DNA of 64,000 nucleotides from Cristatella mucedo. Its lineage: Eukaryota; Bryozoa; Phylactolaemata; Cristatellidae. The translations under genes and the position numbers were made by a program. The notes under the pieces were generated by a model that was not told the DNA's origin, did not search any database, and saw only the letters and a list, made by a program, of their open reading frames with translations. The stretch covers positions 1,917,001 through 1,981,000 of the forward strand of contig WPIO01000066.1 in assembly GCA_009760855.2 (NCBI GenBank), read 5' to 3'. The number at the start of each line of letters is the position of its first letter. Position 1 is the first letter of the stretch. Below, piece after piece: positions 43,296 to 53,244 of the stretch.

Positions 43296-43659
43296 ATTAA
43301 TACATCGCCACCAACGCATGAAAATCTTAGCTCTGCCTCGGCCTGCTTGTTCATTCGCTGAGAGCCTCGTGGCGACCACGTAGCTTCCTTTCGGCACGCA
43401 ATCCGCTGTGTCGTTCGCCATCGCCATTCTTAGCCAACGCCACGATCTCATTCGTTGCCTGCTGAGGCTCATTCGTTCTCGCAATCGTGTCGCGACTTTA
43501 ATGCATGTTACGATACAGCGCCGCAGCAACCTCTCCAGCGGAGCACCCGATTAGCCCCCAGATTAGCCCCAGATTACCCCCAGATTAGCCCCCACCGCTG
43601 CCTGCAGTTCGATGCTCCACACACCTGACCACTCGCACCTGTGGCAGATTCTCCATAAA

Positions 43660-43830
43660 AATCCTAGCTGATTTAACAGCCTCTTTTTGTATAGCGACAG
43701 AAGAGCCTTTACTGCCATCGCCACCGCTTGCAGTGGCGATAAACGATCGTCCACCGCAGGAATCGAACCCCCGACCACGGGACCGAGGTCATGAAAGCAA
43801 CCGCCTTACCTAGTGTGCCATCACGGCTAG
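43660..43830 (-). mobile_element. SINE-1
   Basis: Antisense copy, tail AATCCTAGCTGATTTAACAG and head ending TGCCATCACGGCT. B-box reads GGAATCGAACCC on the plus strand. Confidence 0.82.
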
Positions 43831-44244
43831 GGGTCTCTTGCATCCAGTCATTAGCTGTTGGCAATACTTGAGATGTCGTAGCCATTTGAATCAGCTATCC
43901 ACGTGGTACTTGAAAGCTCTGAGCGTTTTAAGTTCAAGAGCTGGCCGAGGCCGCTAATGCTGGCGAGTGGCATTGCTATCTTTTGACTGTTTTTGATTCA
44001 GTTGCTAGTCTCGGCATGATGTGAGTGCTACTCACCATGATAACAGGCGATTTCTGCCTCCGCTTGTGCTGCGCACCGATGCATGCATTTTCGTATATCC
44101 AAAGCGTCTCCATTTCCTTATGGGGATTTTCATAATAAGTTTCAATCATCCTCATTTCAAGGGGACAAATGAAGTTCAGGGCTCGAGGTCACAACTGGAT
44201 AGTGCAGAGCTGCAGCCGCAGCGCCTTACTCTCTCCCTTTGCAG

Positions 44245-45194
44245 AGAGCGAGTCACCCTCAGCGACCTCCGCGTCCCCGGCGGGCGCTAGCTCTTCTGAG
44301 GAGAGCCCTTGCCAACAGCTCGAGCACGAAAGCGCCGAAAGCTGAAACTTCAGTTCTACCGTGCGAGGTTCGTGCGGTGCAGCTTAGCGTGGGGTCGGTT
44401 AAATGTTAGTCGGTTAAATGTTAGTTAGTTATTTTCACTTTGTGTCGTCTAAGGAAAGCAGCCTCTGTTGAGTAGTGAACGTGCAACCGTGAAGGAAATC
44501 AAATCGAGTTGATAGCGGCAACTGCATCGCTAGTGCTCCGCGTCAGTGTGAGCCCATTTTCGGGGCGTTTCCTAGCCGCACAGTGAATCTGAGCTAATAA
44601 TAATAATAATATAATAATAATGTACTTGATGAAGTGCCCTCAAAGAACTCAATCTCATCCTAGGCACTTTACATTTGCTGCACAGAGAAGTAAGATTGAA
44701 TGATGAGTAATATCATGCTTGATAAACAAATAAAATGAATAACATGGTTAGGGGTGACATGCACAGGGTCAGCATGCACAGTGTCAGCATGCATAAGCAC
44801 ATGAAGGACGAATCACAGGGACCCACTAAATGCTGTCCTAAATAGGTGTGTTTTTAAATTCCTTTTAAATGTGGTCAGGTCAGGGAATGTTCTGACGCAG
44901 GTTGGGAGGGAGTTCCAGGCTTTGGGGCATACGAACTAAATGCACGGTCTCCAAAGGATTTAAGGTTTGTACGAGGTATTTGTAGACTGTTGAATTCCGA
45001 AAAGTGGGTGCTACGATGCTTGGCCTGATGGGGGAGTACGTCGGAGAGATAGGCTGGCTTGCAAAGACGGACGCCTCATTCATTTAGCAGCTAAGCTCAG
45101 CCACATCCAAGCGTCGCGGCGACTCTTACGCTAGCTATCGCTCTATCATCGCCAATCCATCAAGGCCGCCATCGGCTCTACGATGTCGCGGCCT
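44245..45194 (+). pseudogene. Unit IV of the secreted protein family, disrupted by LINE-A
   Basis: Exon A 44245-44367 (41 codons) follows TCTCCCTTTGCAG, opens RASHPQRPPRPRRALALL and ends VLPCE before GAG|GTTCGT. It is open in the same frame as the other units. The downstream part is separated by an antisense LINE-A (44594-45070). A relic of exon B begins at 45165 (GCCGCCATCGGCTCTACG) after a poor acceptor and is lost after about 30 bases. The unit therefore cannot make the usual terminal exon, although exon A itself looks intact. Confidence 0.5.
44594..45070 (-). mobile_element. LINE-A 3' portion inserted in unit IV
   Basis: Antisense, with an ATAATAATAA run at its left end, 3' UTR and the last part of the ORF. 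The tail hairpin reads AGTGCC on one arm and GGCACT on the other, a fully paired variant of AGCGCC/GGCGCT. Confidence 0.85.
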
Positions 45195-45330
45195 CTCTTA
45201 TACCGCGGTAAAGGTGTTAGAAATAACAAATGGGGCACCAGCATGGCGGCGTCAGGGTGGAAGAGGCCGTTGCTGCAGCACTCAATAGGAGTGGCTGCGG
45301 CCTCGGGTGGGTGAGCCCTAATCCCTATGC

Positions 45331-45660
45331 GTGGGCGTGTCATCGCCGTCACGTGGTTCCGCCCCCAGCGAAGTTCCGTCTGCCCAACTGGAACGCTCCT
45401 TGCCGGCATGTGACGCGTTCCTTGCCGCAATTCACTTTCTGCCTGTGCGTTGGCCTGTACCCTCGCTATCCACTCTCTTTTCTCTTAACACCACGTGCTC
45501 CGGAGCAGCACGCACGACGGCTGCTATATCATATAATACAGCCGTCGTCGACAACGTAACGACTCGCGCCGCTTGTGGGGGCTTCGCTCTTCGTCGTCGC
45601 GCCGCCAACGCGCGCCCACGAGCGCTTACATATGCACCAACAGTCACCGTAACAAATATC
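45331..45660 (+). repeat. Repeat C, copy 2
   Basis: Closely similar to 4619-4945 over its full length, with small indels. It includes GCCGTCACGTGGTT, TGCTCCGGAGCAGCACG and AATACAGCCGTCGTCGAC. No coding sequence is assigned. Confidence 0.75.
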
Positions 45661-46188
45661 GTCGCCTCCATGCGATCAACTCGTGACTGCCGATTTCGGG
45701 TCGAATTAAGAACTGTACTAAGCGCTCTAGTTTTTGCTTGCATGTAGATCTTGACCCCTTATCTAATCAATCCTCGGCGCTAGATGGAAATCCTAAACTT
45801 TAGTTAAATCCTAAGCTTTAACTAAAGCCCTGGTTGCCTTATTCATTCACTGAGACCCTGCTCGTGGCCGATGCTTGCGCTCTACACGCACGCCAACCTA
45901 ATTCGCTTTCACAAGGCTTAGCTAACTCGATGCCGTTACTTGCTTCCTTCTGGTATCATCCTTCACGGTGTGTGCGACTGTTACACTCAGGTAGGAGACT
46001 GCACCGTAATCCGACAATGCAACTGATTAGCCACGACCGCAGCGCACAATTTCAAGCTGGCAGTAACCCACCTGTGCATACTATAGAATTTCACCACCAG
46101 TTCTTTGCGTGCTATCTAAATTAGCGTGCGATATTTCTCATATTATCGTCGTATCGTTGAGGCTGCTCACGTGGAGCTCGGTATATGG
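45661..46188. other. No gene recognised; array-like block
   Basis: 45775-45960 resembles the CTAGATGGAAATCC block of 33665 and 35085, so it probably derives from the array. Nothing else is identified. Confidence 0.4.
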
Positions 46189-47624
46189 GTAATAATAATA
46201 ATAATAATAATATTGCACTTGATAAAGCGCCCTCAGAAAACTTAATCTCTTTCTAGGCGCTTTACATTTGCTGCAAAGTGATACGCAATAGAATAGCAAG
46301 TAAAATCATGCTTGAAAGACAAACAAAATGAATAACATGGTTAGGGGTTACATGCACTGGGTCAGCATGCAAATGTGGTTAGTGGCAGCATGCACAGTGT
46401 CAGCACGCATAAGCACATCGAGGACGAATCACAAGGACCCACTAAATGCTGTCCTAAATAGGTGTGTTTTTAAGTTTCTTTTAAATGTGGTCAGGTCAGG
46501 GGATGTTCTGATGCAGGTCGGGAGGGAGTTCCAGGCTGTGGGAGCATACGAGCTAAATGTACGGTCTCCAAAGGATTTAAGGTTTGTACGAGGTATTTCT
46601 AGACTGTTGGATTCCGAAAAGCGAGTGGTACGATGCTTTGCCTGATGGGGTAGTATATCTGAAAGATAGGCTGGAGCCATAGAATGAAGAGACCTAAAAG
46701 TGAGCGACAAAACGTTGAAGTCAATCCGTTGCTTGACTGGTAACCAGTGCAGGTCGGCGAGAAGTGGAGTAATGTGGCAACTGCGACGCTCACGACAGAC
46801 AAGCCTAGCTGCAGAGTTTTGCACCAGCTGCAATCGCCTGATCGCACATGCTGGTAGGCCAGTAAGCAGTGAGTTGCAGAAGTCGAGACGAGATGTCACG
46901 AATGCATGGACCAACTTGGACGTGGTATCCTTATCTAAACAAGCCCTAATTTTAGCAATGTTATGAAGCTGAAAATAGGCTGATTTGACTGTGGAGCTGA
47001 TGTGGTCGTCTAACGAGAGGTCGCTTTGGAATATGACACCTAGATTTCGAGCTGATGCAACTGGAGATATGCTGGCAGAGCCAATTTTGAAAGTCAGCCT
47101 TTCCAATTTCTGAATAACACTTGGTTTGCCCATAACTAGTAAGTTAGTTTTATCATCGTTTAGTTTTAGAAAATTTGCTGCCATCCATGATCGGATGTCA
47201 TCAATGCATGCAGCAAGTGAGTTGAGAGAATTTGAGGTGCTCGAAGGCTGGGAGGGATCAAAGCAAAGGTACAACTGAGTGTCATCCGCATAGAAGTGAA
47301 AGCCTAGATTGTGCTTGGCAATCACATCAGCGAGAGGGAGAGTATAAACGGTGAAAAGGACCGGACCTAGCACAGAGCCCTGAGGTACTCCATATTTTAG
47401 AGGTACTTCAGATGATCTTTGTCCATTCACGTCAACACTCTGGAGTCTCCCACTGAGATAGGACCTGAACCACTGCAGAGCAGTGCCAGTGATGCCCAGG
47501 CGAGATGAGAGGCGCTCTAGAAGTACTTTGTGATCGATGGTATCAAAAGCTGCCGAAAGATCGAGCAAAACAAGAAGAGACACTCTACCCATGTCTGCAT
47601 TCCTAAGTCGGTCGTTGTATACCC
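46189..47624 (-). mobile_element. Young LINE-A, 5'-truncated, long intact reverse transcriptase frame
   Basis: The coding strand reads without interruption from the truncation point (about 47624) to the stop near 46429. It includes LLVLLDLSAAFDTIDHKVLL, GVPQGSVLGPVLF and the catalytic FYADDTQLYL near 47290-47310. The C-terminal region follows (SAYFQLHNIAKIRACL, LHWLPVKQRIDF). The 3' UTR of about 230 bases ends in a hairpin with 9-bp arms (46223-46231 and 46256-46264) and ATT repeats. Endonuclease and 5' end are missing, so it cannot move by itself. It is almost identical to the copy at 58.3-59.7 kb. Confidence 0.93.
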
Positions 47625-48066
47625 GGGTACCAGCTAAAGCCAAGAGCTGGTCGAGACGCTTGCCTAGGCGTGCGTGCTCTATTGCTGTTTCGTACTCATT
47701 AGCGCTTCTTTTCCTAAGCCTCCACATAAAGTGAATGCTACTAACTTTACAGCAGGTAATTATCGCGGTCAGCTCGTGCTGTACAGTTACGCTGCAGGAC
47801 TCTGCCTACCCAAAATGTCTCTGCTTCTGCTAAGGTTTTTTTCTTTTACCTCACATTTCAAGAGAAAAACGACATCTAAGGGACATCTAACGTTGGGGCT
47901 ACGTATAAGTGACAGTGCGTGTTAAGTGACTCGCGAAATCGTCCCTCGCGATCCGAGCGTCACAAGCCAGACGCCACCCACGTCGCCAGCCTGTCCTTTT
48001 CAACTGTGGCTACGACGAGAATCGCTATATCGATATTTGCGTGCACCATATACAAGGCGATTCACA
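47625..48066. other. No gene recognised
   Basis: Unrecognised sequence that becomes CpG-rich towards the unit VI exon. Confidence 0.4.
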
Positions 48067-48142
48067 ATGGCCGCCGGTGCAGGCACGAAGCGCAGGCACG
48101 CAGCCGTTCAAGCCGCGGCTCCGTCTCTCTTATGCGTTGCAG

Positions 48143-48253
48143 GTAGCGCGTGACCTGCCGCGACCTCCCAGTCCCGGACGCGTGCCAGCTCCAATCGGCG
48201 ACGGCTTGCACGCCAAAGTGCAGATCGAAGCTTCAGAATCGAGCAACAACAAA
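48143..48253 (+). CDS. Unit VI exon A-like module
   Basis: 37 codons (111 bases) between CTTATGCGTTGCAG and AAA|GTTAGT, open only in the frame used by exon A elsewhere. It opens VARDLPRPPSPGR and ends SESSNNK, without the usual CE. About 45 bases after the donor, CTTCTGCCGCCCCAAGAAAGC matches the intron start of units I-IV, which anchors the homology. The CpG-rich leader has an ATG at 48067 (MAAGAGTKRRHAAVQ) but in another frame. No exon B follows. Confidence 0.4.
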
Positions 48254-49049
48254 GTTAGTAGCTTGAAGCCGACGTATGGATCGATGAATATGGCGCTCAC
48301 CTTCTGCCGCCCCAAGAAAGCGAAACCAGAGGCCGCTGCATCGCGGTGACGTCAGCTTCCGCGTGCGACCGCGTCGCGGCAGCGGTGGCTCTCACGCGAC
48401 GCCGTCATTGTGTGTGTGTAGGGCCTCGCTCGCTCCGCTACCGCCGACTCTACGACGGTAGCCGCAGCCTCGGCGACAGACACGGCTAGCCGCCGCCACG
48501 ACGGTAGCCACGCCCCGGCGGTCGGCACGAGCCGCCGCAAGCGAAATGTCTTTAGGCGTTTCCTGACGGCGTGCTTTGCACCAAAGGAGGAAGACTGACG
48601 ACACAATATCACATCCACGTAAGTGAACTAAGGCTCCGCTTGTGCATTAGGAATTGCAGATGCGGTGCGACTTTGGCCTGCTATAATTCCATTTGAAAGA
48701 GTTAGAAGGCTCTAAAGTAAACATACTTTAATAGGCACAAATTAGATGAGCACAGTATGTAAATATAGAACAGATAGCGTAGATTTGGAACGCATTAAAA
48801 CACTCTCAATAGATGTTTAAATGGAAATCCTTTGCATTGTTCGGCTTGCTACATGAAATGCGATCTATTGTGGGCCGATAATCAGCCAATGCGATCTATT
48901 GTGGGCGGGTCGCCAGGAAGGCTCAGCACACAACTTATAAACCGTAGCATGTAAATCTTGACCAAATCTCTTACTGTCATTTGACCTTGATCTTGAATAT
49001 AGACCCGATCTACTGCCGCTTCTACTGTGGCCGGCCAGCATCTCGCTAG
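48254..49049. repeat. No gene; 19-bp direct repeat at 48857 and 48888
   Basis: AATGCGATCTATTGTGGGC occurs at 48857-48875 and 48888-48906. The first part of the stretch (to about 48600) is CpG-rich. No gene is supported. Confidence 0.55.
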
Positions 49050-49625
49050 CACGTGCGGTTTACGCCTGAATACCTGTTTGCATGTCGCAAACAGGTATTG
49101 TGGTTTAGCGACACGTGCGCTACTAGATTGCACAGCTTGGCTTATTTTTTATTTGCTCTATGCCCGTCTTCTCGCTCTCGAAATTGCGTGTGCCCCCAAA
49201 CAGGCACCGCGTCACGAGCAGGGCTCGCCGGCGCGGCGCGATGAAAACTACATGCACTCCCGCCGGCGCGGTGCCTGTTTGCAAGTTACTTGCGCTCCGT
49301 GCAGGAACAGTGCTGTCAACCTTTGGCGCTCTGGACGCTACCATTTCTACTACAAGATAACGTGCGCTCTGAGTCAGCGCACGCTCACGACGTCAGGTTC
49401 GCTCTACGACAACGCCACCACGCTCTTGAACATTCTTTCGCACAATGCCGGCACTGCGATCACGATGTCACGTGCACTCTATGCCGGCATTGCCCATTTC
49501 ACGTTTCGAGCTTTCTACACCGGCTACCGGCATTCGATGACACGTGACTAAAGAACGTGCCGTTTCCATGACACGTGCGCTCTGCTCCAGGGCAGTGCTC
49601 TTGATGTCACGTGAGCTCGACATAA
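49050..49625. repeat. Cluster of CACGTG motifs and inverted repeats
   Basis: CACGTG occurs at 49050, 49112, 49469, 49541, 49572 and 49608. A perfect 13-bp inverted repeat (AATACCTGTTTGC, 49069-49081 and 49087-49099) has a 5-base loop. A second, 14-bp pair (AAACAGGCACCGCG) lies at 49198-49211 and 49267-49280. Diverged units with CTCTATGCCGGCATTGCC-like text recur. It lies immediately upstream of the heptad-repeat frame and could be regulatory or a foldback-type repeat. Confidence 0.6.
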
Positions 49626-52361
49626 GTCCGCAGCATTCTCAGTCTAGCTGCGCTTATTGCGGGAAAGACAGAGTCACTGCCCTCTAAGTCGGACCTGTTC
49701 TGTCGACGTCAGCTGCTGGAGACGTCCGCCAAAAAGCCGGCTGTGTCAACCATAGAAGCGGCAGCATCCACCAAACAGGCAGCGGCGTTTACCATCAAGG
49801 CGGCGGCATCCGCCAGAGAGACGGCTGTGTCTACCACAGAATCGGCGGCGTCCGCTAAAGAGGCGGCGGCGTCTACCAGAAAGGCGGCTGTGTCTACCAC
49901 AGAATCGGCGGCGTTCGCCAAACAGGCGGCGGCGTCTGCCAGAGAGACAGTTGTGTCTACCACAGAATCGGCGGCGTTCGCCAAAGCTGTGACGGCGTCT
50001 ACCAGGAGACAGTTGTGTCTACCACAGAAGCGGCGGCGTTCGCAAGAGAGGCGGCGGTGTTCACCGGAGAGGCGGTGGCGTCCTCAAGACAGAGGGCTGT
50101 GTCTACCACAGAATCGGTGGCATTCACCGGAGAGGCGGCGGCGTCTGCCAGAGAGACGGCTGTGTCTACCACAGAATCGGTGGCGTCCGCTATAGAGACG
50201 GCGGCGTCTACCAGGAAGGCGGCTATGTCTACCACAGAATCGGCGGCGTTCGCCAAAGAGGCGGTGGCGTCAGCGGGAGATACGGCTGTGTCTACCGCAG
50301 AATCAGTGGCGTTCGCCAAAGCGGCCGCGGCGTCTCCCAGACCGGCGGCGGCGTCCGCCAGAGAGGCGGCTGTGTCTACCACAGAATCGGCGGCGTTCAC
50401 CAGACAGGCGGCGGCGTGTGGAAGAGAGAGATGGCTGTGTCTACCACAGAATCGGCAGCGTTCACCAAAGAGGCGGCGGCGTCTACCAGAGAGACAGTTG
50501 TGTCTACCACAGAAGAAGCGGCGTTCGCAAGAGAGATGGCGGCGTCTACCGGAGAGGCGGCGGAGTCCGAAAGAGAGATGGCTGTGTCTACCACAGAATC
50601 GGTGGTGTTCGCAAGAGAGACGGCTGTGTCTGCCACAGAATCGGTGGCGTTCACCAAAGAGGTGGTGACGTCTGCCAGAGAGACGGCTGTGTCTACCACA
50701 GAATCGGCGGCGTCCACTATAGAGGCGGCGGCGTATACCGGAAAGGCGGCGGTGTAATCCAGAAAGGCGGCTGTGTCTACCAGTGAGACGGCGGCGTTCT
50801 CAAGAGAGTCGGCTGTGTCTACCACAGAATCGGCGGCGTTCACCAGAAAGGCGGCGGCGTCTGCCAGAGAGACGGCTGTGTCTACCACAGAATCGACGGC
50901 GTCCACTATAGAGGCGGCGGCGTGTACCAGAAAGGCGGCGGTGTAATCCAGAAAGGCGGCTGTGTCTACCAGAGAAGCGATGGCGTTCGCAAGAGAGGCG
51001 TAGGCATTCTCCAAACAGGCGGGGGCGTCTACCAGACAGGCGGCGGCGTCTGCCAGAGAGAGAAGGCTGGGTATACCACAAAATTAGCTGCATCCGCTGT
51101 AGAGGCGGCGGCGCCTACCAGATAGGCGGGAGGCGTCCTCCAGAGAGACGGCTGTGTCTACCACAGAATCGGCGGCGTTCGCCAAAGTGGTTTCGGCGTC
51201 TACCAGAAAGGCGGTGCGGCGGCGTCCATCAGAGATGCTGCGGCGTCCACAAGAGAGACGGCTGTGTCTACCACAGAATCGGCAGCGCTCGCCAAAGAGG
51301 CGGCGACGTCTACCAGAGAGGCGCCGTCCTCAAGAAAGACGGCTGTGTCTACCACAGAAGCGGCGCTGTTCGCAAGAGAACTGGGTAGTGTCTACAACAG
51401 AAGCGGTGGCGTTCGCCAGAGAGTCGGCGGCGTTTACCAGAAAAGCGGCGGCATCCGCAAGAGAGACGGCTGAGTCTACCACAAAATCGGCGGCGTCCGC
51501 TGTAGAGGCGGCGGCGTCTACCAGAAGGGCGGCGGCGTCTTCCAGAGAGACAGTTGTGTATACCACAGAAGCAGCGGCGTTCGCAAGAGAGGTGGTGGCG
51601 TTCACCAGCGAGGCGGCGGCGGCCGCAAGAGAAACGGTTAAATTTGCCAAAGAATCGGCGGCGTCCGCTATAGAGGCGGTGGTGTCTACCAGAAAGGCGG
51701 CGGCTTCCTCCAGAAAGGCGGCTGTGTCTACCATAGAATCGGTGGCGTTCGCAAGAGAGGCGGCGGCGTTCACCAGAGAGGCGGCGGCGTCCGAAAGAGA
51801 GACGGCTGTGTCTACCACAGAATCGACGGCATTCGCCAGTGAGGTGGCGGAGTCCACCAGAGGCGCGGCGGCGTCCACCAGAGAGGGGGCTGCGTCTACG
51901 ACAGAAGCGGCGGCGTTGGCAAGAGAGGCGGCGGCGTCCGCCAGAGTGACGGCTGTGTCTTCCACGTTATCGCGGCGTCCACCGATGAAGCGGCGGCATC
52001 TACCACAGAAGCAGCGGCGTTCGCCAAAGAAGGCGGCGGCGACCATAGAGTTACCAGCAGGGGTAGAGACAGCTCTGGTGGCCAACGGATCGGCGAATCC
52101 GATGCAAACGACCCGGCGCAAGGATTGCCGAGTCCAAGCCACGTGCCGCTGGGCTACGAAGCAGCTCGGGTCAGAGAAGCTTCACGAAGGCCATCGAGTC
52201 AAACGACTGCCTCGGCGCCGCCGTTGATTTGCGAGGCAGTCGTTTGGGAGACCATGATCGAGGCCTCTGCCAGACGGCCGACTCGTGAGGTGACACCAGG
52301 CGCGGTCCGGAAGACGACCGCTGACAATAACGAGACAGCGGTCGGCGTTGTGGGCGGATGA
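49626..52361 (+). CDS. Ala/Glu-rich heptad-repeat protein, frame interrupted
   Basis: The DNA is built of about 110 units of 21 bases, so each encodes seven residues, for example ETAVSTT, ESAAFAK, EAAASTR. These three types often alternate as a 63-base unit. An open frame precedes the repeats from 49626 (ILSLAALIAGKTES, KSDLFCRRQLLETSAKK), without an ATG. After the repeats, the frame used from about 51970 runs into about 110 unique residues (PSPSHVPLGYEAARVREASR) and stops at 52361. The protein would be long, helical and coiled-coil-like. One-base indels near 49998, 50410, 50747 and 51968 shift the frame, so it is a pseudogene, has assembly errors, or is a minisatellite that merely looks coding. 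The minus strand is also open in pieces. Family not recognised. Confidence 0.4.
52200..52246. repeat. Perfect 15-bp inverted repeat
   Basis: CAAACGACTGCCTCG at 52200-52214 and its complement at 52232-52246, with a 17-base spacer. It lies in the unique tail of the heptad-repeat frame. Confidence 0.9.
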
Positions 52362-52944
52362 CGCCTGATGCCCCGTGCAGTGGCAGAGACTACTCCAGCA
52401 GCAGAGACTGGCACCGCATTGGAGACTGGTGGCGCGGCGGAATGATGTTGGGCTCGGCGATTCGGCAAAGCTGGTGCCATACATTGCCTGCAAATTAGTA
52501 AGGGCTTTGCTATCACCTGCTTCCTCCGAGCGGCCGTTACCTAGCCACGGGCTAGATGAGAAGGCAGTAGTAGCCTGCCTGCTTAAAAGCACTGCGTGTA
52601 CTATTATTTCGCTGTTGTGATGTCATGCTTTGTTGTCGCCCCATTTTATTTGCGATATCGAGATCAAGTGCGAATGTGGCTAATTTGCGGCATTTGTAGT
52701 TAATGGGTCAATGGCATTTATTGCATTGTTATTCCCACTGCGGCCAGTTTATGGCCTAGAGTTATTTATGGCCCCACCAGAGATTGTGCCGATATCGTTT
52801 GTTAATCGGCCGTTGTGATTTATGGGAGTGAGTGCTAAGTGAAGGTCTGCAGAAGCCCGTCGGTTAAGTCGTGGACGTTTGGTAGAGCGGTGGTGTACTA
52901 GCGGTGGTGTACTGGCGATGGATGATGCGGCTTCCGTCCGTGTG
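52362..52944. other. Possible 3' UTR of the heptad-repeat gene
   Basis: No frame is supported. It joins the stop at 52361 to an AATAAA at 52945. Its end (GGTGGTGTACTAGCGGTGGTG) contains a short repeat. An LTR of a retrotransposon was considered, but no matching pair or ends were found. Confidence 0.35.
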
Positions 52945-52950
52945 AATAAA
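52945..52950 (+). promoter_or_regulatory. AATAAA polyadenylation signal candidate
   Basis: AATAAA in the context GTGAATAAACTTCTTTG, about 585 bases after the heptad-repeat stop. A GT-rich stretch (GTGTTCTGCGTTGTG) follows at about 52970-52985, as expected downstream of a cleavage site. Confidence 0.4.
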
Positions 52951-53244
52951 CTTCTTTGAACCCGCTTCAGTGTTCTGCGTTGTGCCGCGTGCCTGCTGCT
53001 TGAAAAACGTCCAACTACAACGTCTAGTATGCCCTACGCCAGCACTGTGCATTTGAGGTCACGTGCTCTCAAGGCTGGAAAAAAGCATTCGAAGTCGCGA
53101 ACTCTTCATCAATCCGGCTTCGTGAATTCGACGCCGCGTGTGCCGTACAGCGGCAATGTGCATTTGACATCAGGTTCGCTTAACTCCGGTAGCCCACTTT
53201 CGACCTCGCGTGGGGTATCCACAGGAAATGCACATTTAATAATA
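52951..53244. repeat. Diverged repeats related to the 49.4-49.6 kb block
   Basis: Phrases such as AGGTCACGTGCTCT and GACATCAGGTTCGCT recall 49.39-49.62 kb (GACGTCAGGTTCGCT, GATGTCACGTG), suggesting the heptad-repeat locus is flanked by related sequence on both sides. Confidence 0.4.

Noticed and set aside
48857-48906. CRISPR-like repeats
   Set aside because: Only two copies of a 19-bp repeat in a eukaryotic context; an ordinary short direct duplication.
49709-52142. Antisense Ala/Val/Asp-rich heptad frames
   Set aside because: They mirror the 21-bp repeat and are open for the same reason. The plus strand alone has unique in-frame sequence on both sides and a poly(A) signal after it.
52615-53020. 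Solo LTR of an LTR retrotransposon (AATAAA and GT-rich end)
   Set aside because: No second copy, no clear TG...CA ends with matching target duplication, and no LTR-element coding sequence in the window.
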